NCBI GenBank assembly: GCA_025331445.1
Contig: JAIWNE010000010.1
Span: 62,001-126,000, forward strand
Source of the DNA: Blakeslea trispora
Lineage: Eukaryota; Mucoromycota; Mucoromycetes; Mucorales; Choanephoraceae
Reading direction: 5' to 3'
Length of the DNA: 64,000 bases
The position numbers and the translations under genes are program-made. Of the stretch, positions 1 through 12,816 are shown in pieces (position 1 is the stretch's first letter; every line of letters starts with the position of its first letter). The notes beneath the pieces were generated by a model. That model worked only from the letters and a program-made list of their open reading frames with translations, had not been told where the DNA came from and searched no databases.

Positions 1-421
1 CCTCTCTCTTCTCACCCCCTTGCACACACACAAAGAGTCATTTCATAAATTTTTACCCTTTCTCTTTAATAACCTAAGAATGATTTTCACCCCACCATTT
101 ACCGCACAGATTTTTTTTTGATGATTTTTTCCGAAATAGTATTTTTTTTTCTGTTGCACATAACTGCTTTTTTTTCACTTTTTTCCTCTCTCTTTCTCTC
201 TCTCTCTCTTCCCTTTTTTACATATAAAGCAAACCAAAACCAAAACCAAAACAGAAAAAAAAAAGAAGAAGAGAAAGCCAAATTGATTATATGCATGCTG
301 TATAAAGTCAAGAAAAAGTTTACTGTAAGCATAGCCCTTTCTTATTTTATTTTATCATTGACTATCAAAAAGTACCAGCTTAAAGAAGAATTATTGTTTC
401 GTTATTTAGCTCCATCTCTAA
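1..421. other. Upstream region of the RING-H2 gene
   Basis: No gene is supported here. The stretch is rich in CT and poly-T runs (for example CTCTCT around 190-212) and A-rich tracts around 240-275, typical of promoters and 5' leaders in this window. Short open frames in it are low-complexity. Confidence 0.5.
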
Positions 422-1984
422 ATGCCTTCAACCACCAGATTAAGTCACCGTCACCAACCTTCCAACCTATCGTTTTCTTCGGCTTCTTCTACTTCCTCAA
501 CACGACCTGCTCTTCCACAAATCTTGACTCATTCCGCTTCGAATGCCGTAAACTTTACCAGAAGTGCCACACCCACCTCTAGACGAGTGAGATCCCATTG
601 GTTTACTCACTTTGTCTTGAACTGGCGCCGAAGCTCGCGACAATCAAAATGGCTATTAGGACTATCCATCACATTTACAGCTATTCAGGTCGTTGTTAGC
701 ATAGCCATTTTGTTTTTTTCATGGGAAATGTACTGCGATAAACCACTGCGAGTGTTTGTCACAGTCTATGTATTGAGATTGTTTCTGACTGCTCCTATCA
801 GTATCTACCTTCATTTGGCTCCTCATCGTAGACCCACTCGAATATCTCCTCGTACCAGTGTACGCTCCGAGTTAAGTGAAGCTTATGCAATGAGTGAGCG
901 AAATCGACCTTTATCTCTACCTCCACCCGCCATGCCGACCTCAACCCATCGATATCAGTATCCTCCGTTTATAGCTCCTGCTTATCAACAGTCGTCAGAG
1001 CAACATCTTGTTACATCTTCATATCCTTTACCATTTTCAGATGAAGATACAGTAAGAGCTTGGATTGATAGGTGTGTGTGGGTGTGTGTGGGTGTATGTG
1101 TGTGTGCTTGTGGGTGTATGTGGAGCTGTCTTTTGTGTCTATGTCTGTTGAAAAGAAGAGAGAGAGAAAAAGAAACATGAAACTGATATGTCATTATAGA
1201 GCAAAGTCTGCTTTGGATCTTTTTGGTGTTTTATGGTTTATTATTGGAAATTACATGTTATTTACTTCTTCTACATGTTCTGACACAGCTCAGCCACTTT
1301 ATTACTTTTCCCTTGTCTTGATAGTCTATGGCTATTTAATTCTTTCAGTACCTGTTTTTCTCTGTACATCTGTCATCTTTTGTTTACCGTGTGTTTTGGG
1401 TAAAAAAAAAAAAGCGTATTCAAGAAAAAAAAAAAGGCAATGATCTAAAGGTTTCTTGTTTAGTTGGCATGCGTCTACTTCATGTAGATGATGGTATTTA
1501 TATGGGTGGTGCAACCAATGAAGAAATAGCCATGATACCCGTCTATCGTTTCAAATCCAATGTACAAGAAAACACGCTAAAGCCCACAACAGACCATATC
1601 ACCATTGAGCTAAACCAACCTACAGAGCAAAGCAAACAACTGAGTGCCATGGACCGATTGATGCTTCATTTTGGTCTGATTGAGCCTCATAAGGGAGCTC
1701 ATGAGACAGACGAGCCTGAATATCAAATATTGGAAATCCCTGACACGCAAGATCAATTATGTGTTATTTGCTTATCCATCTATGAGGATGGTGATGTTTT
1801 ATGTAAATTGTGGTAAGTGAACATAGTCCCGAAAGCAGAAGAATGTCCTCACCCTATTTTCTATATGATAAGGTGTCAGCATCATTTTCATAAAGCTTGT
1901 GTTCATGAATGGCTTGCTTTGAACTTTAGATGTCCAATGTGTAAACAAGACTCGAGAGGAAAAGATGTGATGCTTGATATATAA
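422..1984 (+). CDS. Four-TM RING-H2 finger protein (probable E3 ubiquitin ligase)
   Basis: Spliced product of about 445 residues from four exons: 422-1071, 1200-1399, 1437-1812, 1873-1984. All junctions are GT-AG and restore frame. The N-terminus is Ser/Thr/Arg-rich. Two hydrophobic segments follow (about residues 72-98 and 103-125), and two more lie in exon 2 (LDLFGVLWFIIGNYMLF and a long YYFSLVLIVYGYLIL segment). The C-terminus holds a RING-H2: CVIC, then C-K-L-W-C-Q-H-H-F-H-x2-C, then WL and CPMC. The last intron splits the Trp codon of that motif. The product should be a membrane-bound ubiquitin ligase; substrate unknown. Intron 1 is a GT microsatellite (128 bp) and intron 2 would be only 37 bp, so its boundaries are the least certain part. 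The first ATG of the open frame is used as start. It converges on the uracil-DNA glycosylase gene with 87 bp between stops. Confidence 0.8.
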
Positions 1985-2071
1985 GTTAAAGGGAAAGAAG
2001 CTGTATATTATTTATTCTTTATTATATCTTAATTTTTTTTTTTTATATATATTTACATTATTTATTTATTA

Positions 2072-3323
2072 TTAAATTAAAGTGTTCCAATCAATGGTTG
2101 GTCTACCATGACTCTCTAAATATTCATTCGCTTTCTTAAAGTGACCACATTCAAAAAAACCACGATGAGCTGACAAAGGTGATGGATGAACACTCTTCAA
2201 GACAAGATGTTTCTATTAAATAGTTAAGGTACCATTTGACTAAGAAAACACTAAATCTTACCTTTTGATTGATACGAGCACCCTTTTTCTGTGCATGTGA
2301 ACCCCAAAGCATAAACACAATGTTTGATTTTCTTTCATTAAGATGATTAATCACAGCATCTGTTTTTGTAAGATTTAGTCTCTCTCTCTCTTCTCTACAT
2401 CCCCTTGACTATCATTTACCTGTCAATCCTTCCCAACCTTGATTTGCATGACTACCTGCTTTATGTGCTTCTACACTTAGACTGGTATTCAACATCAATA
2501 CACCTTGTTGTGCCCAACTCTCCAAATAGCTAATCAAAAGAAATAAGCCTCAACTATAAAAAAACAAAAAAACAAACAAACAATACCCATGTTTTGGTAT
2601 TTCGAAATCAGGATAATCGTTTTTCAATGCCTTGTACATATTGACCAATGAAGGAGGCACTTTGACACCTTTGACCACTGAGAAGGAAAGACCATGGGCT
2701 TGATTAAAATTATGGTAGGGATCTGATCATAGGGCATTAGTTAGTGTGTGTGTGTTTATCTTTTCAATTACCTTGTCCAAGCACAACCACCTTGACTTTA
2801 GAAGGTGGTGTATAATTAGACCAACTGTAGATTTGATTTACTATATAAAAATGTCCATCATCAGATCTTTTTCATTTTTTTTTTAAAAAAGGGCATAACT
2901 TACATGGAGGGAAAATAGTTTTTTTAGCAGCCAATTCTGCATTCAAGTATCTTTTCAACTAGTAACACAAAGTTCATTTTCATATTCTCTCTTTCTCTTT
3001 CTTTTTTGTCTTACCTTTAAGAAATTTGGCTTCACAAGTTCAGGAGCAAGTACTTTAAGCCAGTTGTAATTCATGGTACGCATTTCAAGGTCAAGCAATT
3101 CAAGTGTTTCCTTATCTGCATTCTTGAACAATTTCTTGGGATCCTTTTGTTCATTTTCCTCAACTTCATCCAGTGGATTCTCTTGCTCGGTATCCTTTTC
3201 CGAAACAATCTGTGGCGCTGTCATAACAGGTGCCTTTGGTACTGTCTTGAACATGGAATACAATGTAGCCTGTTTCTTCTTGGGTGCCTTTTCAGCTTCA
3301 CTCTCAAGAGGTCGCTTGCTCAT
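2072..3323 (-). CDS. UNG1: Uracil-DNA glycosylase, UNG family
   Basis: Base-excision-repair enzyme that removes uracil from DNA. Several exons read clearly on the minus strand. The catalytic block [18 protein letters not shown] (water-activating Asp) is split by an intron after [19 protein letters not shown] lies before it. [20 protein letters not shown] follows, and the C-terminal [12 protein letters not shown] loop carries the second catalytic His. The N-terminus [17 protein letters not shown] is basic (nuclear-localisation-like) and is followed by QATLYSMF, a PCNA-interacting (PIP-box) motif as in nuclear UNG. The open frame extends upstream in frame from the chosen ATG, so a longer mitochondrial isoform cannot be excluded. 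The start lies 136 bp from the SMC2 stop, same strand. Introns are short with poly-pyrimidine tracts. Confidence 0.93.
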
Positions 3324-3459
3324 CCTAAATAAAAATAAAACAAAATAAAAGAAAGAGAAAGAATCCGAAATATAAAACACGTCTGTCATTTATAGAAAAA
3401 AAAACTTGACGCGTACGGTCTTTAAAAAAAATTCACGCATAAATTTATTTGTTTTTTTT

Positions 3460-6400
3460 TCAAGATTGTTTACTTAAACGTCCTCTCTTTCTTGACACTT
3501 GATCGTTTTCTGGTTCTTTTCTATAAGGCGTGGTTCTTTCAACGACAGAAGTACCATCCTTAAAGCGTGTCTTGAACAGCACATTGGCATTATTAAACAT
3601 ACCATCCTTTAATGAGACAACCAAGAACTGAGACCCCTTGAAGCGTGTTCGAAGCAATGAACCAATATTTTGAGTATGAGAGAGATCGAGAGCAGCATCC
3701 ACTTCATCCAGAATATACATGGGTGCAGGCTTAAATTGAAGTAAAGAGAGAATCAGGGCCAAGGCAACCAAAGAACGTTGACCACCACTCAGTTCAGTCA
3801 GACTCTGTTTCCAGACACCACCTAAACAGACCTTCACTTCAAGACCATCGGATATAGATTTGCCCTCAGGTGCTTGAAGTTTACATGTATTGCCATCCAA
3901 AAGATCACCAAAGATCTCTGCAAAGTCCTTGTTCACCTTGGTATATGTCTTTTCCAGTGCTTCTAGCTTATAGTTCTCTAATGTCTGGATGGTATCCTCA
4001 ATCTTTTGCTTGTCTTTCTGAACTGTGGTCAACATTTCCTTTAATGAAGCTTCCTTCTTTTCCACACTTAAATGAGAGTTAGATACCTTTTCAAAACATT
4101 GACTGACTCTCTATATTTACCTATCAATCATATTCATGACACGTACATTGATCTTTTTACGCATGGTGTCATGATTTGCACTTAGTTGTTGTAGTTGTTT
4201 TCTTGCATCTGCTAAATTGGTTGCTTGATAATCATAAGCAGATCCAGGTTGACCAAAATATCTAATATGATACTTTGTCAGACTCAATCATAAGAAAAAA
4301 AGCAATGAATCCTATATGACTTACTGTTTTTCATCTACAATCCATTCATACTGTCTTTCCAATTCATAGACTGCTTGTTCAGAGTTTTGTGTGTCCTTTT
4401 GATAGCGTTCATTCTCATGATTCATCTTTTGAATTCGCAAGTTATAATTGACGATTTCGGCAGATTTACGATCATGGATGGCCACTAAATCATTGAATTC
4501 TTCATTATGTTCATTCAAGATACGTCTCTCATTTTCTAATTCTGAATTAGCCTCAGCTAAATCATGATCCATGCGTTCAATCTCTTGTGTAATGGATGCC
4601 AGCTTGGAACGATACTCTGTGATGGTCTCTTGTACTTTTTGCATATCTTGTTCTAATGTTTCCATATCTAGTTCCATTTGTTCTAATGAAATCCGAGTAA
4701 GTTAAACCGAATGAGGCAGAGAATCAAATACATTCTTTTTACCGATTTCTAATTCGCATGTCTGTACCGAACGTCCATCATCCTTTAGTTTACCAGCACT
4801 CTTCTTTAGCTGTAGCTTGAGTTTTTCAACACGAACATTCATCTCATCTAGCTTAGTGTCCTTGTTGCTATTGAATTCAGCCATTTCGTTTTCAATACGA
4901 CGACATTTCTCAAGTGCATTTGCCTTGTTTGCTTTTGCTTTCTCTGCCACTTCTTCTTGCTGATGAATGTATTCTTTCAATGATTGAACACGTGCAGCCA
5001 ACTATAAGATAAAAGAAGAGAGTTATTTCATGGCGATTGATCTCTCTTTCTTAGATGGCATTTTTTCTTCTTCTTACCTGTGCATGTGTACTCTTGCTCA
5101 TACGTTGTTCAAGCAGAGTCAATTCATGTGACTTGAGATCAAGACGTTGTTTGCACTTTTTATATTCAGCAATAGCCCTCTGAGAACCATGGATTTCCTT
5201 GTCTAGGTCTTGTAGGATCTGTGTATGGTACTTGATATCCTGGCGTACCTTATTGAGCTCCTGTACCTGAATCAAGATACCCGCCGAACTAGGCTTAGAT
5301 CCACCCGAGAGTGTACCATGGGGATCATAGATATCACCATCTAATGTGACTGATTTGGTACGAATGTTCTTGTTGAATGTCACATCCTTGGCTGTCTTGG
5401 AATCATCACAGATGAAAGTAGTACCAAAGATCCACTCCATAGCCTTATAGACCTCTTCATCAAACCCTACTAGACTCAGGGCCAAATGTACTTTACCAGG
5501 TGCAATGGCCTGTGCTGCTTCAAGCTTTTTATCAGGCACTGTCTGACCTTGAATCTTGTTGAGTGGGATCAAGGTCCATCGACGCTTTAATCGACCATGA
5601 TCCAGCAGTTGGGCACCTACTCTTTCATCTTGAACGACCACATTGTACAATCGACCACCAGCACAGATTTCAAGGGCTGTAGAGGCACCAAAGTGCTGTT
5701 CATTCAAATGCACTAATTCAGCTACAAGACCCTTGACTTTGGATCGATCAAAGTCGGGTGTTGGATCGGAATAGTGAAAATCAAGGTTGGAGAGACGTCT
5801 GCCGAGTGATTCTTGTTTCTGTCAAGATGGGTCAGGTCAATATGAATCTCAAATTATCTTTTACCCTTACATCATAAAGATCACTTAGGATATCTTGTAT
5901 TTCTCTCTTACGCTTCAACAAATCTTCTTCTCTCTCTGGGTTCCAATCCAAGGCATTGAGTTGTTGCTATGCCAAAAGAAAAAAAAAGGGGGTATTAGAT
6001 GAAAAGAAAAGATAAGCCATAGCTTGTCTTACACTACTTTACCTCTAATGTCTCAATCTCACGCTTCTTTGTTTCAAGTGCAGCCACAGATCCTTGACTA
6101 TCAGCCAATGCTCTAGCAGCCTGAGGCTCTTTCTCGGCCAATTCTTTACGCAAATGTTTAATTTTCAACAAAGCCTGTTCTTCTAGAGTAGAGGCTTGAC
6201 TGGCTGCGTGTCTGGATTGTTGAAGCTGTTCCATATAACCATTCTCATGTCCTTCTTCAGCAGAGATACCTGTCGTCAATGTTTGCACTAGTTCATCTGT
6301 GCTTCTCATCTCATCTTGCTTTTGATCATATTGCTTTTTAAACACTTCATACTCTTGGCGTATCTGTTGATAAGTCTCTTTCTTTTCATTTAATGAACGC

Positions 6401-7577
6401 ACCAACTATAGAAATCATACGGATGTTTAGCAAAGGTTCCGGAATATGTCTATGTTTACCTCTTCTTTCTGATTGGCCAGATGAGATAAAGCCTTTTGTT
6501 CATCCGCAGTAGATGATTCCAATAGATCTCGCTTGGTCTTTAATCGAACTAACTGTGTAGAACTATCCTTGATGTGTTCTTCCAAATCCTTTGTCTTGCT
6601 ACCTGCAGAAGAAGTCATCTTTTGAGAGACAGCTTCTTTCTGTTCAGCCACTTTTCTTAGTTCTGCTTCTAATGATTGTACAGCCTGAGTCAGTTCTTTC
6701 ATCTTAGCTTGTCGGTTGTGAGAATCACTGCCTGATTTATTGAGTCGCTCTTCATGCTTCTTGTATTCGTATGAAATGACAAAGCGATTGAGACGTTCCA
6801 TTTCTGCCTCATTCTTTTGAAAGTCTAGATAGATTCTCTTTTCTGCACGTAAATGATCTAGTTTAGGTATAATGTCTTCTAACAGAAGTGTGTTGATTTC
6901 TTCTACTTTGCGTTCCTTCTTTGCCATGGTAGCCAGTGCTTTATTCTTGCGATCCTCAAACATTTTAGTGCCTGCTGCTTCCTCTACCATACTCAAGACT
7001 TCGGCAGGTCGCATATTCAGTACTTTTGTGATTCGACCTTGCATGATCAAGAAATGAGGGTTGTTGATGTTGAGTTGAACCGACTGAAATAAGTTTTGAA
7101 CTGTCTGTTGTTGAGCATTATGACCATTGACAATATATTTAGTTCTTCCTCCCATCAACACCTTATATGATATTTAGTTTGAGCTTAGTCTGTTTTTTCT
7201 TTTTCTTACCTGGCGCGTCACTGTGATTTGTTTATAAGCTTCAAAACCAACTGGACTTCGATCTCTATCTTCATTATTAAAGACAACAGTGACTGAAGCC
7301 TTTGTTACACCTGCTTGACCACGTTTATAGATAAGTTCTTGAAGATTGCTAGCTCGAACCTATGTTGTCTTGTTAGCTATCTTATGTCGTGTCAGTTCAA
7401 CACACTCACTTGAGACAGATTGGTAATGCCCAAAACGAAACAAATGGCATCCAGAATGTTTGATTTACCAGAGCCATTAAGACCTGTGATCGCATTGAAC
7501 TCTGGATCCCAGCCAGTAATATGTGTTCTTGACACATAAGACTTGAAGCCTTCAATCAATAACTCTTCAAGATACAT
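3460..7577 (-). CDS. SMC2: Condensin subunit SMC2
   Basis: Structural-maintenance-of-chromosomes ATPase; with SMC4 it forms condensin, which compacts mitotic chromosomes. The N-terminus [18 protein letters not shown] with Walker [10 protein letters not shown] is diagnostic of SMC2. Long coiled coils follow, interrupted by a hinge (about 5713-5300 region: [14 protein letters not shown], then [12 protein letters not shown]). The C-terminal head has the signature [13 protein letters not shown] and Walker [14 protein letters not shown]. About ten exons are joined by short GT-AG introns; each exon continues the family pattern, and no lesion was seen. The C-terminus KRGRLSKQS is basic. It is probably transcribed independently of the UNG gene that follows on the same strand. 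Confidence 0.96.
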
Positions 7578-8659
7578 ATTGGAGTAGAACAGAGAAAAGA
7601 AAGGCTTTTTTTTAAAAAAAGACAGTTACCATCACGTGACTTGTGTTTTCTTTGTTCAGCTTCAGACACCTTGGCTCTTTATGGCTACATTGGCTAACGA
7701 GTGAGTAGAGTCTGATAACATCAATTTGACTCGTACTAAGCCCTCTATAGACTACTAACTTTTGAGGAGCATGATAGTTTTTCTTTTGATGAGCTTGCAA
7801 GTCATCTCAAGCAATTCTTCAATTTCTTGCAGTGCTGAAATCAATGAAGTATGCTCTCATAAACAATTGAAGTTCATACAGTATATGCGCTATAAAAACG
7901 TAGATTTTTTTTATAAGATGACATGCATCTTTTCATAAGAAAAGAAATGTTATAGTTCATCATGAACAGATCCAGCCATTGTCTCTCTGTCATCAGCATT
8001 AAACCAAAGAAAGAATAGAAGTAGGCCATTTGCTTTAGTGCACTGTCGATTTGTTAAAACAATAAAAAAAAGAGAGAGTTGGAAGCCATTTTGCTGAAAA
8101 GGGTATTGCCTTACAAGATTCCTTTTTTTTGCTGTTGGACAAGTATCACTGTAAATTAAAGAGGAGTTTGGCTGTCACAATCAAAAATACAAGAGAGTGA
8201 ATGTCGGCATGAAATAGCATGGCATCTCTTAGTTTGTTTACTTCTCAACGCCCTCTAATTTACTGATCCTATTGGTTATCACATGTTTTTTTGTTTACTG
8301 ATGGGATAGATACAATAGAGATGCTGGGCTCTGATTGGATGACTGGTTTTTTTTTTCAGTGTGTATTTGAAGTAAATAGAACGTAATGATCATTTTCTCC
8401 CTCTTTTTCTCTCTCTTTATCAAAGTCAAATCAACTACATCTTGAAACTTTGTCACCCAGACAACCTCAAAGGCAAGTAACAAAATACTCTTCTTTAATA
8501 ATGCTCTTATCTAACTTGCTTTGTCGTGTATAGCCTAAAAATCTGCAATCTACGCAAGTCTATTATTGCACCAAGAGCAAAAAAACGTTATCTACAAAAA
8601 AGAAGAAAATACGCGTGCCTTTCCATCTACAAAACTACAAAACTACAAAACTACAAATG
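7578..8659. other. Gene-free stretch upstream of SMC2
   Basis: No convincing coding region. It contains the SMC2 promoter side (AT-rich, poly-T at 7609-7620) and a short tandem of ACAAAACT units at about 8631-8660. Open frames here are short and low-complexity. Confidence 0.4.
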
Positions 8660-9580
8660 CTTTCAAGCTCTACAAGTCCTTTTTACGCGTCCTCTCTGCC
8701 TCTCTCTGCTCTCTCTCTTCTTCTCTTGGTGCTTCTGCCTCTACTTCAAGCTTGATGGGGGGTAAGGACAAAGACTGATGCTGCCTTTCCTGATCCTATA
8801 TAAAGTGGCTTACGACCGGAATCTAGTCCATTTTCGCGAACGACCTCTCGTTTTCTAGTATTGGGACTGAAGTCGGAATGACTGAGGGCAATTACGCCGC
8901 CTGATCTGTTAACACTATGAGTGTGTCCTGTAGGGATCTGGGCAGAGGAAGCGGGTACAGACATACTTGTACTATTCCTCGTTAGTTGACTGGTATGGGG
9001 TTTGCTAAGGATTTGGGATAGTGCGAACAGAACTGAGTCTTCTTTGGCTTATTCAAAAAAGTAAGTCAAGGAAGGCTTACCCTCTGCGTTCTTACTTTTC
9101 TTGTCTTGCTTTGTTGTTGGAGGTGACTCTATTACTAAACAGCTCAAGACTTGCCTTTACTGATGCTTTTACTGATGCCTTTACTGATGCCTTGCTGGGT
9201 CCCTGCTTCTGTCTCTATTTCTGCTTCCATTTCTGCTTCCAACCGTGCCTATCCATCTCTGCCTATCCAACTGGGCCTATCCAACTGTATCTTAACAGTA
9301 TTTACCGCATCTGAACCACCATATACCTTCTCAGATTGCCTTAAGAAGAGTTTTTTATCGTGTTTAACACTTTTTCTCTTCACCTAAATAAAAAGTCTAT
9401 TTTCTATATTGTTCCACAATAATACTTACAGACATCACTAGTCTTTATAACTGTCTTTACTTTTGCTTAAATTCCTACCATGCTCTTTCGCTTTCTTTGA
9501 GTCTACCTTGTCACTCTGGTCAAAGTGGCAACTAAGCAAAAATAAAAAAAAAGCCTTTTCCTCATGAGCTTCCCATCTCC
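8660..9580 (-). pseudogene. Possible decayed or poorly resolved gene, unknown function
   Basis: Read on the minus strand, several segments look like coding sequence but sit in different frames. They run in order: DQSDKVDSKKAKEHGRN (about 9510); VKRKSVKHDKK through KVYGGSDAVNTVKIQLDR to a TAG (about 9380-9255); EAEMEAEIETEAGTQQ (about 9240-9190); a KASV tandem (9153-9188); SPPTTKQDKKSKNAE (about 9120-9080); then a continuous run from AKEDSVLFALSQIL to GSGKAASVFVL (about 9045-8766). The last run changes frame at a six-base C tract and continues as IKLEVEAEAPREEE. Linking them needs 32-33 bp introns, shorter than elsewhere, or frameshifts, so decay is more likely than a working gene. I recognise no family; composition is Lys/Glu/Ser-rich. 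Confidence 0.3.
9153..9188. repeat. 12-bp tandem repeat, three units
   Basis: Three units of GC(C/T)TTTACTGAT. On the minus strand in one frame this encodes a KASV repeat, within the possible decayed gene. Confidence 0.85.
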
Positions 9581-10738
9581 GCTTTCCAAATAAAGAGATC
9601 TCAAGAGACACATTCCCTATCTGCTTTTATTCCTCTTTCAGTCTACACATGTAAAGATAGACTGTTAGTCTGCATATTGTACGATATTTACAGCCCAAGA
9701 TGCTTGTTGTCAATCATTCATACTATTTCATACTTTGCCAGTTACAAAATAATGGGAAACATTGTATTTGCAACGGTTTCGTCTGGTATGTTTGATTTGG
9801 CAAAGAAAAAAGCGACAGCATTTACCCTCAATCAAACACGTCTTGTCAACAAATCGAAATGCTCTTTTGTTTCTTTATCTCTCTTTTTTTAACAATAAAA
9901 TTTGTTTATTCTACTTCTCTCCTTTCACCATTGGGCAAAATCCGAAACTATTACTTATGCTTATAAAAGCGTTTTTTTTTTATTGGATTCGGTTTCTTTT
10001 TCTACCATCAACTTTGAATCGAAAGTCTACGGATAAAAGCCTTTGCTTCCATTTTTCGTGTGATAAACAGAGCTAATTTGTATTGACAAGAGGGCTTTGT
10101 ATATCGCAAAGATGGAAGCAGTTGGTTAGAGTAGTACAGCAACTCTTTTTTCTTGAAAGGCGGCAAGATACCTCATGAAAATCAGAAAGTCGCAAGGACA
10201 AACTCTGAGCTTTGTTGGCTTTTACTTTCCTGCTCCGGTTTTTTTTTCTCGCATAAACATTTATACCTTACGCTTTCTCTGACGAGAAGACCTGATCATG
10301 TTAAAGCAATAATAGATCTTAAGTACGAAACACTTTATAGAAAACTCAACAAGTAATGTGGTCCACAAAGAAGTTTTTTTTAATATGATTTCACGTTCTT
10401 ATTTTCTTCTACAAGATCTTTTATCTGTTGCTTCGTGAATCTTTTGGCAAGTGGCAGCAGAGATGAAACTAGTTGATATCACAAACAGATCATGGAACAA
10501 AAAAAAAATAATTCGCATTGCTCTTTTAATCTGTACCACATTGACTGACTGACTGACTGACTGAGCGGAGTCAAAAGAGATTGTTGTAGGAACGACCAAA
10601 AATCAAGCATGCTCCAATGTCTATTATGCAGTTGACATCATTCAACCAATCATGTCAATCTTGGCAAGCTAATTTTTTCTTAATTTCTTGTCTATTCATT
10701 TATTTATTTTTCTTGCTTATTTTCCGCACTTTGTATAG
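9581..10738. other. Gene-free stretch before the G-beta gene
   Basis: No supported gene. It holds poly-T runs, a (TGAC)n microsatellite at 10542-10564, and, just before the G-beta start, a pyrimidine-rich tract ending TTTGTATAG. That tract could be a 5'-UTR intron acceptor or simply the leader. Confidence 0.4.
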
Positions 10739-11926
10739 ATGGACACAGCAACAGAAGATATCCATGAAAGAACTGCAGCTGCCAGAAGAGAAGCAGAGAC
10801 CTTAAAAGAGCAAATAAAACAAAGAAAAGAAGAACTAAGTGATACTACTTGTAATTACCTTTTTCTCTTTCTCTTTTTGCATGATGATTAAAAGCGCATT
10901 AAAAAAAAATAGTGTATCAAGTTGCACAGGAAATCGCTAAATTACCGCGCGTAACAATGAAAGTACGTCGAACGTTAAAGGGACATTTGGCAAAGATTTA
11001 CGCTATGCAATGGGGAGAAGACAGACGTCATTTAGTCTCTGCTTCACAAGATGGCAAACTCTTGATATGGGATGCTTATTCTACCAACAAGTTGCATGCT
11101 ATCCCATTACGCTCTTCTTGGGTAATGACCTGTGCTTATGCTCCAAGCGGTAGCTATGTAGCTTCAGGCGGTTTAGATAACATGTGCTCTATCTTCAATG
11201 TCAAACATAGAGATACACCCAATAAGCCTGCAAGAGAATTAGCAGGTCATACAGGTTACATCAGCTGTTGTCGCTTTTTGAGTGATAGTCAAATCCTAAC
11301 CTCTAGTGGTGATACTACCTGTGCATTATGGGATATTGATGCTGGTGTTCGACTCACTGAATTCAATGATCATACAGGGGATGTGATGAGGTAAACTCTT
11401 TCTTGTTTTATTTTATTTTGCTTAGCAATAACATGATTAAATCTTTTTTTTTTCTCTCTCTCTCTCTAGCATCTCTATCTCTAGAAACCCAAATATATTT
11501 GTATCAGGTGCATGCGATGCAACAGCTAAAATTTGGGATATTCGATCCAGAAAATGTGTTCAATCATTTAATGGCCATGAATCTGATATCAATGCTGTTC
11601 AGTTCTTTCCAAGTGGAAACGCTATTGGCACAGGCTCGGATGATGCCACCTGTCGACTATTTGACCTACGTGCAGACCGTGAGCTTTCCATCTTTTCACA
11701 CGAGCAAGTGTTTAGTGGAATTACATCTGTTGCATTCTCTATTTCAGGACGACTTCTATTTGGAGGATATGATGATTACCGATGTCATGTATGGGATACT
11801 TTAAAGGCAGAGCGAGTTGGTGTATTGAGCGGACACGAGAATCGTGTATCTTGCTTAGGTATATCGTCTGATGGAATGGCATTGTGTACTGGAAGTTGGG
11901 ACACTTGGTTAAAAGTTTGGGGATAA
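10739..11926 (+). CDS. Heterotrimeric G-protein beta subunit (WD40)
   Basis: Signal-transducing beta subunit that pairs with G-gamma and binds G-alpha at the membrane. Three exons, 10739-10850, 10913-11390 and 11470-11926, give 348 residues, the usual family length. The N-terminal helix ([28 protein letters not shown]) matches the gamma-binding coiled coil of G-beta. Seven WD repeats follow, for example [11 protein letters not shown]...[33 protein letters not shown] and the last [11 protein letters not shown]. The intron 1 join gives Thr-Leu-Tyr-Gln-Val-Ala, typical of the family. The start sits immediately after a TATAG, so an upstream noncoding exon is possible. No damage seen. Confidence 0.95.
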
Positions 11927-12816
11927 ACTATATATATATCATTATCATAATCACTATTTTATATTACTTTATTTTGTTTATAGTCTACATACATATACAG
12001 CTCTTTGTCATAACATATACTCTTTTTTGATTTCCTTCAAAGACAAGATAAAACTAGATTCTATAAGAAGCTTAGTGTGACTAAGTTGTTTTCCTAAAAG
12101 AAAGGCTTCAAAATATGATATTTTGAAACTGTTGAAGTTCACACATACAAATAAGATACAAACCAAGCCTTATTATGGATTATATGGCTTATTGACTTTT
12201 ACCTGAGTAACCTGTGCAGGTCATATTGCAACTGTGCAGTTATTTCAAGAGCCAATCAGTTACAATAAAACTTGATTGTTTAGTCTGAAAAAGATCAGCA
12301 CAAGTGTCACTTTTTTTTATGCTAACTGTCATTTCATTGTTTTTGTTCGTCTTTAAAAATAAAAATGATTGTCTTTTCCTTGTTAAAGGATAGAGAAAAG
12401 AAAGTTTGAAACAAAATTACTTGCATTCCGATGCTTAACTCCAGGAGTCTTTTTTAATAGAGCATCAGAATGCTATTGTTCACACAGTATGTTAGTAACG
12501 AGATTAATACTATAGTCATTTAGCTTTTTACGTCCATCTAGGAAAGGATGTTTGATTTCTCATGTTCATTAAACACACACACCTATTCTTGTTTTCCCCT
12601 CTTTTGAATATACAAAAACCATACAATAACAATTTAGTACTCGGTCAAAAAAAACATATATAGATTTTCCAAGCTCTCCCAAAAAAAAAAAGGGGGGGGG
12701 GGAGAAGGATCATTGTTGATGTAATCAATAGAATAAATAAGTATGTATAATGAACATAATAGCAAATCAATAATAAACGGCCTGCGTTGCGATTGCCCCT
12801 TTCTCTCCATGTTGTT
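11927..12816. other. Intergenic region between convergent G-beta and SGF29
   Basis: No gene. It contains a short AT palindrome near 12107-12130 (CTTCAAAATATGATATTTTG), a 13-bp-stem inverted repeat at 12423-12435 / 12461-12473, and an A10-G10 homopolymer pair near 12679-12700. Confidence 0.5.

Noticed and set aside
3324..3389. Upstream in-frame start for UNG as mitochondrial presequence
   Set aside because: The extension is Phe/Tyr-rich translation of AT-rich leader and lacks basic residues typical of presequences; kept only as a remote possibility.
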